In this document: positions 31,904 to 45,553 of the stretch, piece after piece
Position numbering within the stretch: the first letter of the stretch is position 1
Layout of the letters: each line of letters begins with the position of its first letter
Assembly (NCBI GenBank): GCA_014871385.1
Contig: CM026422.1
Span: 18,131,437 to 18,195,436 of the forward strand
Reading direction: 5' to 3'
Length of the DNA: 64,000 nucleotides
Source: Ceratodon purpureus
Taxonomy: Eukaryota > Streptophyta > Bryopsida > Pseudoditrichales > Ditrichaceae
Made by a program: the position numbers and the translations under genes
The notes under the pieces: model-generated
Database searches by the model: none
Told to the model about the DNA's origin: nothing
What the model saw: only the letters and a program-made list of their open reading frames with translations

Positions 31904-32583
31904 TACTACTAGAAACTTGGTTTCTGAGGACCCTTGAATAAACCACACATTCAACCTGCATGGGTGTATCTACCGTGGTTTACTCAAGAGTGCCTCAAGT
32001 GCAAACTGCTAGTATGCAGCCGATTAGAATATGAACAGTAAAGGCAGAATTGATTTGCATGATGCAGGTCTGAGGCACTGCGACAATGCTAATCTGGGAG
32101 GTAAAACGCGTGGGTGAGGAATATTGATAAAGTGGAATTATCTGAGTTCTGCTGGATGAAACAGTAATTTGAGGTCATGTCCGGCGAAGGAAATAGAATC
32201 TGCTTCTACCGAGGGAAAACCAAGGGACTCATGTGCCACTACGCCGGTCACTTAGTCCGCTAACCAAGCAAGCATGTCACCGGATCTTCCAAATGTGAGC
32301 AGGTTTCTATGAGTTTACCATTAGTAATCAGTTGTTGAGTCACTATATATCACTGTGAGCCACCTCGGAAGCACTTTGGGATAGATTGTCCGCTCATCAC
32401 ATTCAGTGATTTCGTCGATGCTTCCAAGCTCGTATCAACCCTGCCTCGTTACACGAGATTACACTGTTCATTGGTATATTGGGATGTGCGGAAATCTCTT
32501 TAGTGTACTCAAGCTGCGGAGTGCACACAACCACTTGGTTGGTTGACTGCTTGGGTCGCCCTGCAACCATGTTTCCAGTAGTG
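31904..32583. mobile_element. Non-autonomous CACTA (En/Spm) element, 680 bp
   Basis: The right end inverted is CACTACTGGAAACATGG; the left end is TACTACTAGAAACTTGG, one base from the canonical CACTACTAGAAA. Both flanks carry the 3-bp target duplication GGC (31901-31903 and 32584-32586), as expected for this superfamily. There is no transposase ORF. The first base of the left end has changed from C to T. Confidence 0.85.
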
Positions 32584-32629
32584 GGCCCACTTCATACACA
32601 ATATGGGGCTTGCCGGAGGGAGGGCTAGA

Positions 32630-33813
32630 TTAACCCCTAAAGGCCCTTGGTATTTTTGGAGCCAAAACTCCCAAAAACATACCCCTATTGATAGAAAACT
32701 ATTGTTGTCTAAATTTAGACTTAATCTTGAATATGTAACTATAGGATCTTGTACTTACCTTATCCAAAAACGTGTATAGTAATTTTGAGAACAATCCACC
32801 GTAACGATTGGGAGATTATGACATTTGAAGTCGCTGTAAAAGTTTATTTTGACACTGCCCCGAGAGTATAGCTAAGTTTTGATGCCCAAAAACTATACTT
32901 TGCAAACACATTTTATCCATAAAGGATCATCAATTCTTTTAGGTATGGAAGTTAGGTATAAGCTCACAAAGTTTGAGCCTCATACGGGCTTGGGAAGGCA
33001 AACAAATCCTTGATTTTGTGAAAGGGAGTGCGCTGAAATTGCTTTACATTCTCCAAAATTAAAACTACTTTAAGGGTAGTCTAAAATTGTTCATTTGGAA
33101 ATCTGAACGGTAGATATGTTGACGTCAATGAAGGAAAGAACCACAAAAATTTCAATGCAATCCGAGTAGATCTTAAATTTCTATAATTATTTGAAGAGTA
33201 AATTGTATATTTCCCTTTAATTTCAAAGGGCAGTTTTGGTAAAAAGGGGTCTTGTGGATGGACCCCCTGCCACCTCATAGATACTGGATGAAATTTCTTA
33301 AATTTGGATGATAAATGAAATTTGGATGAAATAGTCTATAGATGAAAAATGGATTTTGGACGAAAACTAAGCCCTAGATGATAATTGTCATTTGAATGAA
33401 AATTTTCAGCAACCTCTTTAGATAGAAACGGTTAATTAGATGAAAAATGTCTATTGGATAAAAATCGTCATAAATGTTTATGGATGAAAAAATATTGGAC
33501 CCATCATTTTGTAAGTGCGCAACCTTTGAAAATTTGTCTTGTTATTTTCTACCCTATGGAATGACGGGCAACTTGGGCACAAAATGGGAGACTTTGATTG
33601 GTTATTGGCTGCCCATATTTAGAACAGAATCTTCTAAAATTCATAACTTTTGCATCGTAACTCCAAATGCTTTGAAATTTGTGCCATTGGAAAGCTACCA
33701 TTAAGAGCTACACGCACTAAAAATTTCAGAAAATAATGAAATTCTGACACCTTAGAATAGCCTACCAGTAGTGCTGCGATCCGAAACGGGTCTCAAGGGC
33801 CTTTAGGGATTAA
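32630..33813. mobile_element. Non-autonomous piggyBac-type element 1, 1.18 kb
   Basis: The ends read TTAACCCCTAAAGGCCCTTG and, inverted, TTAATCCCTAAAGGCCCTTG, each opening with the TTAA target. The interior is AT-rich without a coding ORF and contains an irregular array of TGGATGAAAAT-type units (about 33285-33500). It is homologous in opposite orientation to the element starting at 48897. At 33055-33065 it preserves the unoccupied version of a site that holds an insertion in that other copy. Confidence 0.85.
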
Positions 33814-36528
33814 ATGTTTTTCTAGCCTCCAATTTGGGCCCAAGTTGGAAGTTTGGCCAGAGGTAACCTTGTTCCAATTGCATCACTAAGGTCTAAACAT
33901 TTTGGCGTCAAATTAGTACTACGTAGGATGCCACATAAGATAAATTGAAATTCCAATTGGGTCCTAGTAGAAAACCATTGGGTCAGATTTGAAAAAATCC
34001 AACGATCCTATTGATTAAAATTTGAAGAATTTGGGCATGACCTCAATTAGGCCCCAAGTATAAATTACTGGCCCTTAGATATACACTTGGTACATAACAA
34101 AACACACCACATGCAAATAATAAGTAAAATACATGTATTTCAATAATGAAGCTGGGGCGGGAAAGTTTCAGAACACCTGATTTTTTTTCTGTAAATTAAT
34201 CACATCTTTCCATCTCTTTATTCTCTCCGCTCAGTGATTCCTGCCATGTAATCTACCCCTTTTTAGATTTCAAAACACCAAACACTGCCAATGGGCCAAG
34301 CGAGGAGAATACGAAATGGGCGTATAATTTCTCCTCAGTTTTGGATGATGCCTTGTACACTACTGTACACAAAGCACAATGCAGAAAGCATTGGAATAAT
34401 TCCAATTTCCCACTGGAAGAGGGAGCGATAAATTATAATACGGAACTACGGTGTCTATTATGGAGGTGTAATTAGGTGAGATTTGGGCCTGCATTGATGA
34501 GGCAGGGTCCAAGCTTCTGGCCGAGAATCTGTCGGGACCACCATTACGACAGATTATGAATAGCATGCCTGCATTGCATTCATGACCGGTGGGGCATTTT
34601 TCTCTCTCCTTTTGCCTGGATTTGGAGGGAGGGAGGGTGATCCTTTTTGAGCCCATTTTGTTGGATTGTGAATCTCCTCTGCTCTCCCTTGTTCTCTGGA
34701 CTCTAGTCTCTGGGGAGGTGTCTCTCCTTGATACTAGGAAGTTTGACAGATTTTCATTTCCTTGCACAAATTCTGAGAATTGAGGGGTTTTAATTTTGAA
34801 TTAGCTGCATTTTTATTTGTTTTGAATTTTTTTATTTTTTTTTATTTTTTTTGGAGCAAATGAAAAACTTCATTGCAAGAAAGGGGAAAACAACCAACCC
34901 TCGTCGGACCAAAGTCCAGGGTGGCAGGACACGGACTTCTAAACCCTAGCAATAAGAACTAGAACCCTTTTGTTTTGAATTACAACTGAGAACCTTTGTC
35001 TATCAGAAATATATTTTTTTGCATGTTTTTTTTTTTTATTATTATTGTTGTTTAATGCTGCTACACAATTGTGCGCAATTATTGTGGATTCAAAATTGTC
35101 GTGCAATGTTATTATGGAATGGCTTTCTTCTTCTTCTTTTTTTTTTTTTTTTTTTTTTTTGAATAATAATGACGATTTCTTGTGTGCATGACATGTATTC
35201 TTTTGCAGTTGTGAGTGAAATTTTTATATCATTTTAGTCTAAATATTTGTACAATTTTGAGTAGTTTGATTGAACTTTAGGTTGTCTTTCTAAGATTGTT
35301 TTATTTTATTTTATTATTATATAAATTAAACACACTAAACTACAAGTCTTAATATTCATGTGTTCTTCATTAATAGTAGAAGTTCTCTATGTTCTTAAAT
35401 TTATTCTTAAGTATTTTTATATGCAGTAAAAGAGGTCCAACTATACATATTATTGGGAGGGAAAATTGTATCTCAATTGGGTCCATTGCCTTTAACATTA
35501 TATTCAATATATGTAAGAAATTACTAGTGACAATTTATCAAAAATAAATTTTATACTATTAGAACTACAATCTGATTAAACAATATTGAATGGAAAATTA
35601 TACGTACTTCTAAGGTAACTGTGAGCCTACTTAATTAAATTTTAATATTACATGAGAAGATAATACATCCAAATTTAATAATTTGTGTAATTTTAACCTC
35701 TAAGTTTCCTTAATTATCTCACAAAAAGAGATACTTCAAACTATCATTTTAAAGCAATAAATAATGGTACAAAAATATTTTTTCTCAACCAAAATCTAAA
35801 AGATGGAAGGCCATAGAAAGTAATTGTCAACTCTATGTTTTTCATTGTAAGAAAGGTTTGTGTTTTTCATTTTAGTACCAAGCCACTTCATCCCCCACTT
35901 CTGCTCAACGAGTCCATCATGGTTCAAACCTGGACCAAATAAATGAGACAAACGCTCAGTTCCAACCAACAATGAGCTCGTGGCTTGGTGTCCAAAATCA
36001 CATTTAAATGAATCTTAAAACGCTAATCATTATTGTTTCTTGTTACTTGTTACTTGTCACTGGTTACTTGTGACTAAAGTGTCTACTCTCAAAAAGGGGG
36101 AGTATATCTTTACTTCCATACCTTTGTCATGTGGGCATTGGATTGGGGGTGGATCAACCAGACACTTAATTCACTTCGGTCTCCTCTGGAGACCATAGTT
36201 TATCTCTGTCTGTGTTTTTCCTACATGGATTTTGAACTTGAATGGTATAACTTCAACACATATTAAGCACAGGTGTTGCACCGTAAGTTTTGTTTAAGAA
36301 TCACATATACAACTAGTACTTTTCTAATGCATAATCCAGGTAGAAAAAGAAAATTATTATCCATGATAAACATGCATGAGAAAACTATTTCCATGACATT
36401 CCAAGTTTGAGATAACCTTCAATTGTCGGACCTTGAAATAGACTTCTTAACAAATACACACATATTTTTACCATTTTTAACAAAATAAAAATCAGAAAGT
36501 TATCAATTTTGAAAGAAATACCTGAATA
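33814..36528. other. Gene desert, AT-rich
   Basis: No gene is supported. T-runs are prominent at about 34830-34850, 35020-35037 and 35130-35160. A minus-strand ORF at 34360-34767 has no family features. Confidence 0.6.
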
Positions 36529-36784
36529 TTTAGACCCTGCCTTCTAAGACCGATTTACTTTATTTCCTGTCGAATTGAATGTTTGAATTGCTAAAGTTGA
36601 ATATTTTACCACTTCAAAGAAGAACCTGCTACTTCTGAGTTCATCAAATTTTAGTTGTAGAGTTAGAAATCCACATTATTTGAGATGTGTTTTGATCCTC
36701 GTTATATAAAATCAAAAGGACAGTTTTTTCAACATGTCCTTTAAGTCACAAATTTGAACATGGACTTAGAAGGCAGGGTCTAAA
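36529..36784. mobile_element. MITE candidate, 20-bp TIR TTTAGACCCTGCCTTCTAAG
   Basis: The 20-base end at 36529-36548 is perfectly inverted at 36765-36784, giving a 256-bp unit. A target duplication is not clear. There is no ORF. The superfamily is not assigned. Confidence 0.6.
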
Positions 36785-39232
36785 TTACAAGGCATGTCCT
36801 TTAACCCCTAAAGGACAATTGTCTTGGAATGGGCTTTCTTAAAATTTGGGCAGGTTCCTAGAATTCCAATTTAATTTCTAAATCTTTGAAAAAAATAATG
36901 TAGATAGGTAATTTGAAGAGGTTTGTGCAATTTATTTTATTTTATTTTTTTAACATACTGAAAAAAAGTTACGGGGTTCTGAGTGTCAAAAGCTTTATTT
37001 AGCCAAACTTCGGGCAAGCTCGCAGCCACAAATTATCACATAAATTAAAATCCACATTTCTATAAATTTTGAGCGTATTTGAAGCAAGGTCTTTTTATTG
37101 AGCATTACATTATGTGATAATCCGTAGTAACCTATAATTGACTGTGATCATTTCTCACCAAAAACACTCTAAAATTTGTTATTTCTAAAGCAAAAGTAAA
37201 AAAACAATTTTTAATTCTTTTAATTTGATTTTTTTCATCTTCATCCACGAGATCTTTTCTAAATTTTCTTCAAGATCATGCATAACGAATTTCAATAAAT
37301 TTGACCGCACGGATCAAAAGATTATAGAGTTTGAAGTAAGATTATTATTTTTTTTTTCCTATTCTACCAAAATATGGTCAACGAACTTTGACTTCTTTTT
37401 GTACTTTTTGCTCTACAGAAGTTGGAGATTCAACACTAATACGGTATGAATGATGTTATTTTCTTGTACTCAAAATTTTAGAAGAACAAAAAAGTCTAGT
37501 ATTGTGAAAAAAATTGTGAAAGGAACAGGGGTTTGTACAGTTGATAATTCTCATTTTTTTCAAGAACAATTCTTTACTTTTGTGTGATAATGAAAAATTT
37601 CCACACCCAACCACTCTAAATAACGAGCGTGCTACGCTTGTTGGCCCATTGCATGCTTTTCCCTGTTCAATTTTCTGGGTTGTTCCTGTTGACTTATTCA
37701 GCAATGCATTAATTTGCAGGTTATCTCACTAAGTTAAGTTAGCTAGAGTTTTGGACGAGAATGTATTGATTCAAGGACATCTCCTGAAGATCTTCATCTG
37801 AAAGTGCTCAACCTGTTACATAACACTGATTCATACAGTGTTTGTAGACATGGCGTCCATTGGGACGACAATAATCCTACACTGTTCTATCATGTTGTCT
37901 GATGTTTAATAAGGCTAGTCAAAGAGAGTATCATCTGGTCACCTGGAGGAAGATCTTGTTCAAGGATGATTTGTTGAGGGATATGATACGATCTGCTGCT
38001 TCTAGATAATACATCCTGCAGTATTGGCAGAACGCTGTCATCACTCGATACTTAACAAGATCAGTCTTTAGTCATAAGATAACCATACGGGAGTTTGGTA
38101 CTGCAACACCATAGCACAGTTAATATTCTTGAAAAAATAAGGTTTGCCTAGCACTCAAAAATTGAATTTCTCAATTTTTGTTCTTTAGAAAGAAATCAGT
38201 GAAAATGACTTTAAATGATTAGGAATACCAAAATATTACAGTAAATATTTTATCCTGTTTTCGTTTTTTCCTCTTCATAACTTTCTAATTTGTATGTTTT
38301 TTATTTACAGAATTATTTTCGGATGAACCTGCTCTGGTACTATGGTATGTCTAGCAGATGTTGTTGAGAGGATGAACAGAAGGTTTAGTCGCAGGCTGCT
38401 GAGAGAAGTTGTACACTGTATGTTTCTACACTATTCTCCTCACACAATTTAGTACATTGGAGCAGGAGGCAGCATTGCGGGTTCCAAGAGAGTGTCATAA
38501 TTGTTTGCACACACAGGGATAGTGTTGCAAATATCTGATGCTGAAGGAGAAAGCAATTACAAACTTGAAACTCACAGGACCTAGTTCTTACAAGCAGGTA
38601 CAGGTCAGTTTTCCACATTGGGTTGAGGCCTTTCTAGAGCTTTGACACACTTGAATCTTTGTAGGTGATTGATTGATTCTATGAACTCAACCCCAACTTC
38701 CAAGGACTTCACACTATGGAGTCAAGGCCATTGTTGTAATTAATATATTAATAGGTTGAAAATAAATTTCAATTCATTAAAGAAGGACATTTTGTTTCAT
38801 GAAATATGGGAATTGGATTAAATATGAATGAAAATTAATTTATCTCCTTGTGATCACGTGGAGGCTTTTCCTTATGGCATTCAGGTTGTTTTTCCTCCAA
38901 CATAGCCTACAATCTTCATAGTCTTTAGATTAATCCCTTAAGTTCTTTTAAGTTAAATTTGGGTTTTGGTGCTTTTGTCATTTTAAATGAAGTATCATTC
39001 TTAATTCTTTTATTTTTAGATTTTTAGTGAATGTAGAAAATTCAAAGAACTTTCTAGAAATGTAATATCACGAAAAGAGGACAATGGTTTAAGGATTATG
39101 AATTTTTTTAATTTTGGGATTCAACTCGAGCAACTCCATGAAAAAAAAACTCATGATTTTTTTTTTCAAGTTTTTCTTTTGTGATGTATTGTCAACAAGA
39201 TTGCTATCAAAATCGCCACGTGGCTTAAGTCA

Positions 39233-39480
39233 TACTCCCTCCGTCTCACTAGAAGAGCATGGTTTGATAAAATAATTTGTCTCAAAAAAAAAAAGTGGTT
39301 TCTAAATTTGGCCTACTTATTTCTAAATTTGGTACCTTGTTTCTAATTTTGGCCACTTGTTTCTAAATTTGGCAAGTTATTTCTAAATTTGTCCAGCTTG
39401 TTTCTAAATTTAGAACTACCCTCGCCCTTAAATCTGCTATTATTAGCAAATCTTTCTCTTTTAGTGAGACGGAGGGAGTT
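39233..39480. mobile_element. Stowaway-like MITE, 248 bp
   Basis: TA is followed by CTCCCTCCGTCTCACTA, the canonical Stowaway end, and the right end is its inverse with one or two changes over 22 bp. The interior has five imperfect 21-25 bp repeats of TTTCTAAATTTGG type. Stowaways are mobilised by mariner-type transposases. Confidence 0.92.
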
Positions 39481-40902
39481 GTATACATCAATTTCACAAG
39501 GACAAGCTTCAAAGTTTGACAAAAGTAATTTTTAGAGGGACTAACAAAAATTTAGTACTCTTTAATCATTATGATTTGCTAAATTTAGAAGAATCAACCA
39601 TCCAATCTTGATATGTGAGTAGTATATGAAGTCAAGTTTAAGATCCTACAATTGAATTTACAAGATGTTGCTTAAATTTTGTATTATAAGGTCCAAATTG
39701 GGAAAAAGCTTTGCAGTGGTGTTCTTTTCTCTTTGCAATGGAACGTTCACCATTTGACTCAAAAAAAAAATAAATAAATAAATTAAAAAAAAATGGGAAA
39801 AAGCCAATTTCGACAAAAAAAATATCAAAGAACTTTAGAAGTTAAACCAAGAATTTTTGTTTGAAACACCATCTTTGTAGTTGATTATGACTAGTCTATA
39901 CCCTACACAATGATGATGATTCTAATAGTGCCAAAACTAAAATTACTATATATTATTTGAAATAGATTCAAATTAGGCAAACAATGCATTGATCTTTTAG
40001 ACGTCATTATGATGTTTCTAAAGGAGTGAATTACAACACCGTACAATTGAAAGTTAAGGAGATATTGACTTCTAAAAGCCATAATTCTATAAGTTGTATC
40101 ACCTTTATATCATATTTTAATCTTTTTGAAAAAAAAAAACTATGACTACTATCATATGATTAATATTGACGGGTATATGGACTTTTAGGATTTAGATGTT
40201 CATTTTTTGTTGCAAACTTAGTCAAATCTTGCTAGTGATATATGGAACTTATAGTGCTCAAAAGAGATCTTTCTAATGAACTTAAGACCAAATGCTCGTT
40301 CAAAGTATCAAATGGGATATGGATAATCAAAGCTTGTTGGTTAATAAATTTAAGTATTCACAGTGATATGGAGATTCAAATGATTCCCTCTATAAGGCCC
40401 CTTGTAGTTGTTTTACATACCAAAACCACATGTTTAAGTGTAATATAATATACATTTTTTTCCAATAATAACACATTAAGCAATGTGAACAGGTCTTGCA
40501 GACTGAGGTCAATTTTGCGGTTTTACTTTTAAGTATTTTCATGAAGAAGATATTAAGGCTAATATCCTGCCATACTCCTACTTACTCCTTGACCAGGAGT
40601 ATGTGCACATACCATGGAGGGAAGGCCAGCCAAAAGACCAGGACTTGGATACTTGGGGGGTTTTGAATATTGCAAGCATGAGCCCAGATTGCTGCCTTCT
40701 GTAACCTCAAGCCACGATGTTTGACCTGGAAGAGGAAAAGTGCGACCCTGATTTGTGCAAAATGAATCTCACTTGCAATGGCACTTTCAAGAACTTTCGG
40801 GGATGTGAGGACTCCAGAGTAGTCCACGGGTAGCCCAAGGGTATGTTTATACTTAGAGGTCATCTTTGAGAAGTCATGAGTTTGAATTGTTTTTGAAGGC
40901 TA

Positions 40903-41357
40903 TAAGAGCATCCGCACTCCTGCGAGGGATGCGAGCCCGCGAGGCACTGTTCCGGGGCCGGGCAGCGGAGGTCGCCCCACCCGGACTCGTCTAACCGCTC
41001 GCGAGCTTGCGGGCTCTTGAAATCTGCTTGCGGGCTCGCCAGTTTCAGGTACCCACTGAAGCTGTTGCGCGCTTCATCCTCGCTGGTCGACAAAGAGAAT
41101 TCGCCTCAAAATAGTATGTAATTGTTTGCGGTTTTCATGGCGGGGTGTCGTCTTGTGCCGCTATTTTAACTTCACTCTTGGAATGTCAGAGGATCTGCGA
41201 GATCACGTGCAACAGGCCCCAAATCATCAGCGTTGCGGGGTGTTTTACCGCGGAGGGGTGGGGCGTTCAATATTTTGTGAGCCGCGTAAGGCTGTGAGGG
41301 CTCTCAATCCAGGGTATCCAGTGTCTCGCCTCCCGCACAGGGGTGCGGATGCTCTAA
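40903..41357. mobile_element. Tourist/PIF-Harbinger-like MITE, GC-rich, 449 bp
   Basis: Flanking TAA on both sides (40903-40905, 41355-41357) fits the 3-bp target of PIF/Harbinger elements. The ends GAGCATCCGCACTCCTG and inverted GAGCATCCGCACCCCTG match at all but one of 17 bases. The interior is GC-rich with several GCGAGC motifs, in sharp contrast to the AT-rich surroundings. Confidence 0.8.
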
Positions 41358-42685
41358 GTGGCTGAAATTAAGAGGACGCTCAAATTGTTACTCAAAGTAG
41401 ACTACCAAGTAAACCAAAAAATGTATCAATTAAAGAGCTATTATCAAATAGTAACTAAAAATGATTAAAATTTAAAAAGCCTTAAAATCTTTTAGTTACA
41501 CATGTCTTAAAACTAAATTATGTATGTAACATATTATTTATTTATTTATTAAAAAGAAAGTATGTATGAAATTGATTTTCTTTATTAGTAAAAAGTTTAA
41601 ATCAATTTTACATTAAATATATTAATAGGATCAATGTTTTTGAAAATATTCATATATCATTATATTTTTAGAAGATTAATGTACTACATTCCATCTTGAT
41701 AAAGTATTATTTATTAAAAAAAATCAATTTCTATAAAATATTATTATAATATTATTATTATTCACTTTATACATATTTGAATATTGAATTATTAGTGCAT
41801 GCAGCTATAAAGAAGGCGTGGATTTGATTCAGTGTATTGTTACTAAATCATTTATTTATCTCAATCCCAGAAATGACCATTGTCCAACATGGGAATTTTA
41901 AGATAATTTATACCCCCTACTATGTTAATCTTTATAGTGATTTCTTTTGAAAATAATTTGGATTTTTTTTTAAAAGGGTTGGAGTAGATTTATTCCAAGG
42001 GCACATTGAGGAAGTCAAAATTAAAAACAATTCAAATTTTGTAGCTATGAAGGTTATTTAACCCCTAAAGTTCGTTGACTATGTTTCATCAAAAGACGCT
42101 TCCAAATTGCCATTTCTTATATAAGAAGCATCAATGATTAAAACATCATTATTTTCCAGTTCTAATCCTAAGATCTTCAACTAGATTATTTTTGTAGATG
42201 ACTCAAAATATTTCATCACAATAGAGCCTAAAGATTTAAAGATTGAAGGGATTGAAAATTAAAAACAAAAATTGTGACACAATTTTTAACAAGATTGACA
42301 CACTCTGATTTTTTTTTTTCTTACGTATTTTGCATTATAGATTTTGGGGGGTTTGGTGCATGAAAAAGATAACTAATTTAGGTAATTGTACAAAAAAATT
42401 ACACACATAAGACAAGTGTAGCATGTTGAAAAAAATATTTTTATTAAGTTGAATACATAAGAATGCTAATTCATATTTCTTTCCTAGAACTTCCGATATT
42501 TTATAAAGTTCCAATCCAAACCGTCAAAGTAAAGATTGATGTCCATCCTTTGAGTGAAAAAAAGAAAAAAGATTAGAAAAAAGAATTTCTAAATTTTACA
42601 AAATAAAGAAGAATTTTTTTTGGCACATTGACCAAAACAGTGAGAAAACTTTGATCTTTTGTAGAATGAACATTTTGTAATGAAA

Positions 42686-42723
<38 letters not shown>

Positions 42724-42969
42724 GATAATTCAAAGATGAATGTATTTAGCATGGCTGACGAAATTGCCCACCAAACACAAATTTCCACTTTAGGTACCAT
42801 CACTATTTTTTGAAATGTCTTATTGGCAAAATAATTAGATTCTCTTAAAGTCCTTGTTATGGCAAACATTCACAAAAAGTTAAAAAGACTTATCTTAAAT
42901 TGAATCCGTAGGTACATGCCCAAATTCTAAAAAAGCCCAAATGTGGAAAATAATCCTTTAGAGGTTTGA

Positions 42970-44621
42970 AACTTTATTTAGCATTGTTATTATTAGGTCA
43001 ATTTATTTTCACAATATGTCGTTTACAATTGGAAGGTGATTACTATACAATGCAAATGTTATTTGATGTGTTAGATTTTGATATTTTAACCCCTATAGCA
43101 TCAACTCAACAAAAACAAGTTGATTTAAGGTCCAGTCAAGCTCCCTATAAGTCAATTTTGAGAGGATGAAATTATAATTTTGGCACAATATAGAGAATTA
43201 TCATATCTTTTTAACAAGACCATTCATGCTTCCAAATTCCTCATACTTAAGGAGATATTGGCAGTCAAAGTTTGAAAACACTATTAAGGCATATTGAATT
43301 TTGCCCAAAACTACAATCCATGCTCAAAATCTGCCCAAGATTAATCAAATCATAGAAACTATAAAAATTCACCAGAAATTTGAGATTTTACTTTTTTTTT
43401 TTCAAGTTTATTTTTTGAACATGTAAATAAAATTTAATGGCATGATCTCACCGCTTGGATTTTCAATCCAATATTCTTCTATATGCTCTTTTAATCATCA
43501 AAGACTGGGCTTTGTTTTTGAATTTCAGCATACCTTCTTGTGAAAAATCAAGCATTTCTTTAGGTTTTATAAGTCATATGAGGGGAAAAAGTACATGGAC
43601 ATGTTCCTAACCCACCTAGGAGCAAGAATTGGAAGAGCCTGACATTGAATTTGTTTTTGAAATTAGTTTTTTTGGCTCACGAAACACTTCAAATTCATTT
43701 TGCAAAAAGGGAAAAAAAACTTTATTTCCACATAGAACATTACGATCTCACAAATGGTAAAAATTGAAAACTCACATCTTGAATTGAAAGAGTCTACTTC
43801 TAAGGGTTTTTGGCAGTTTTGAGGCCTTTCAACTTTAAGGGCTAATATTGAAGTTGGTTGACAACCATCACAAACACTTCTATACACTTGCATTATTTAC
43901 TAGAACTCCTATTTCACTTACTTTGGTGATCTTTTGACATTAATCTTAGTAAGTTATTTTATTTGCCATATAAATATGGATAAAAGTTGGATCATTTAAG
44001 AATTTAGAAAATTTTGATAAGCAAATAATCTTGGCTCTTAGAATCATATTAACCAAATGTCATGCATGACTTTAATACCACCACAATTCATGAGTTGTTT
44101 AATTTAAGTAGTTAACGGTCTCACATAGATATCTATTGCATATTAGCTTCAAAAACTTATCCAGAAATTTCCATCATTTCAACAAGAATTTGAAGAGGCT
44201 CACATCAAATTTACTTTTGAAATTGGTTTTTTTTGGCTCTTGAAACACTTCAGACCCATTTTGCAACAAAGAAAAAAAAAAAAAATTGTCCAACTTTGAG
44301 CATTATGATATTACAAATGGTAAGGATTTTGAATCTTAGATTTGGAGTACATATACATGTACAAGTGAGGTACCAAGATTCTACAGTTGTTCCCCAGAAA
44401 TACATCAAAACTTGAAAACTTACACCTTGTATTGAAAGAATCAAGTTTTGAGGGTTTTTGGCAGTTTTGAGTCCTTTCAACATTAGGGATAAATGAACAT
44501 TACATACTCATTTTGTAAGATCAATAAGTAACAAGTACATGTCATTAGAGGGTATACTTTTCTTACAAAAGTCCACTTATTCAGATTTCCACAATGTTGA
44601 AGAAAATGATGTGATAGATAG
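42970..44621. other. Gene desert with duplicated segment and solo piggyBac-type end
   Basis: Two related segments, about 43627-43846 and 44184-44492, share GGGTTTTTGGCAGTTTTGAG and other blocks; the second has an extra stretch of about 60 bp in the middle. A TTAACCCCTATAGC end lies at about 43087. No gene is seen. Confidence 0.6.
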
Positions 44622-45553
44622 TTAAACCCTAAATGCTCTTGCTAATTTCAAACTCAATATTGCCTTTCAATACCTCTTTGTAAAGCAAGATATTTACTTT
44701 AATATAATAATATTTTTTTGCAACTTCAATTGTAGGATCTTATAACTGGTTTATCAAAACAGTCTAATCCAAGTTTTTAGGATTAGAAACAAAACCAACT
44801 AGAAGACCGTAATGATTAAACTTCAAAATAAAGTCCTTTTCAAACCTTTAAAAAAATAAAATCTTATATCCAATGAATTTTCAAAAAAATATGCTTAAAG
44901 ATTTTAGAACACGCAATTGCATATTCTATCTAAAAACGACTTGAGAGTCTCCACAAAAAAATTTCAAAAGATTAAACCTTGTTTTTCATCTTCAAACCAT
45001 TGAGAATTAGAATAAGATGTAAAATAGAAGGAAAAAATAAATTGCCAATTATGTCCACATAAAAATGGATAATGTCAATTCCAATAGTGAAAATGATGTA
45101 AGAAATAACAAAAAACCTTTTTAGCTTGTATATTTGGAAAATTGTTAAAATTGATCTCAAACCAGTTCTTAAGTTATTTTTGATAAAGAGTTGAATGAAT
45201 CGTCCGCATAACAAGACTTAGACTCATATCTTGTACCTCACTTATTGGATTGGAGTGGCTTAGAGCTTCCTATGTAAATATCTTATCCTATAAATTGATG
45301 ATTTTTTTATTTTTTATTTTTAAAAAATATTTGAAAATATTTTTGATTGCTTGCATTGAGATTTAAACCTTCAATCCTTCGTAACTTTTGCAATACATAT
45401 CCAAATCTTATGAAACAAAGATTAAAATGTACATAATGACCTAGAAATTCTATATAACAAATCTCAAAATTCAATAGTTATTTTTGATTCAATAGCAGTC
45501 CGCCCAAAATAATATGCAACCACTTTTTGGTTGCCAATGCATTTAGGGATTAA
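44622..45553. mobile_element. Non-autonomous piggyBac-type element 2, 0.93 kb
   Basis: The ends are TTAAACCCTAAATGC and, inverted, TTAATCCCTAAATGC, differing at one base, each bearing TTAA. The interior is AT-rich with no coding ORF. Confidence 0.65.

Larger units (their letters stand above)
36801..42969. mobile_element. Possible large piggyBac-type non-autonomous element, interrupted by MITEs
   Basis: The left end TTAACCCCTAAAGGACAATT (36801) and about 70 bp inward are similar to the inverted sequence ending near 42969 (CCTCTAAAGGATTATT, then GGGCTTTTTTAGAATTTGGG). If these are partners, the element is about 6.2 kb and has received the Stowaway-like MITE at 39233 and the Tourist-like MITE at 40906. 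A further TTAACCCCTAAAG end lies at 42058. The right TTAA is changed to TTGA. The pairing is uncertain: they may be solo ends of separate copies. No coding region was recognised inside. Confidence 0.4.
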
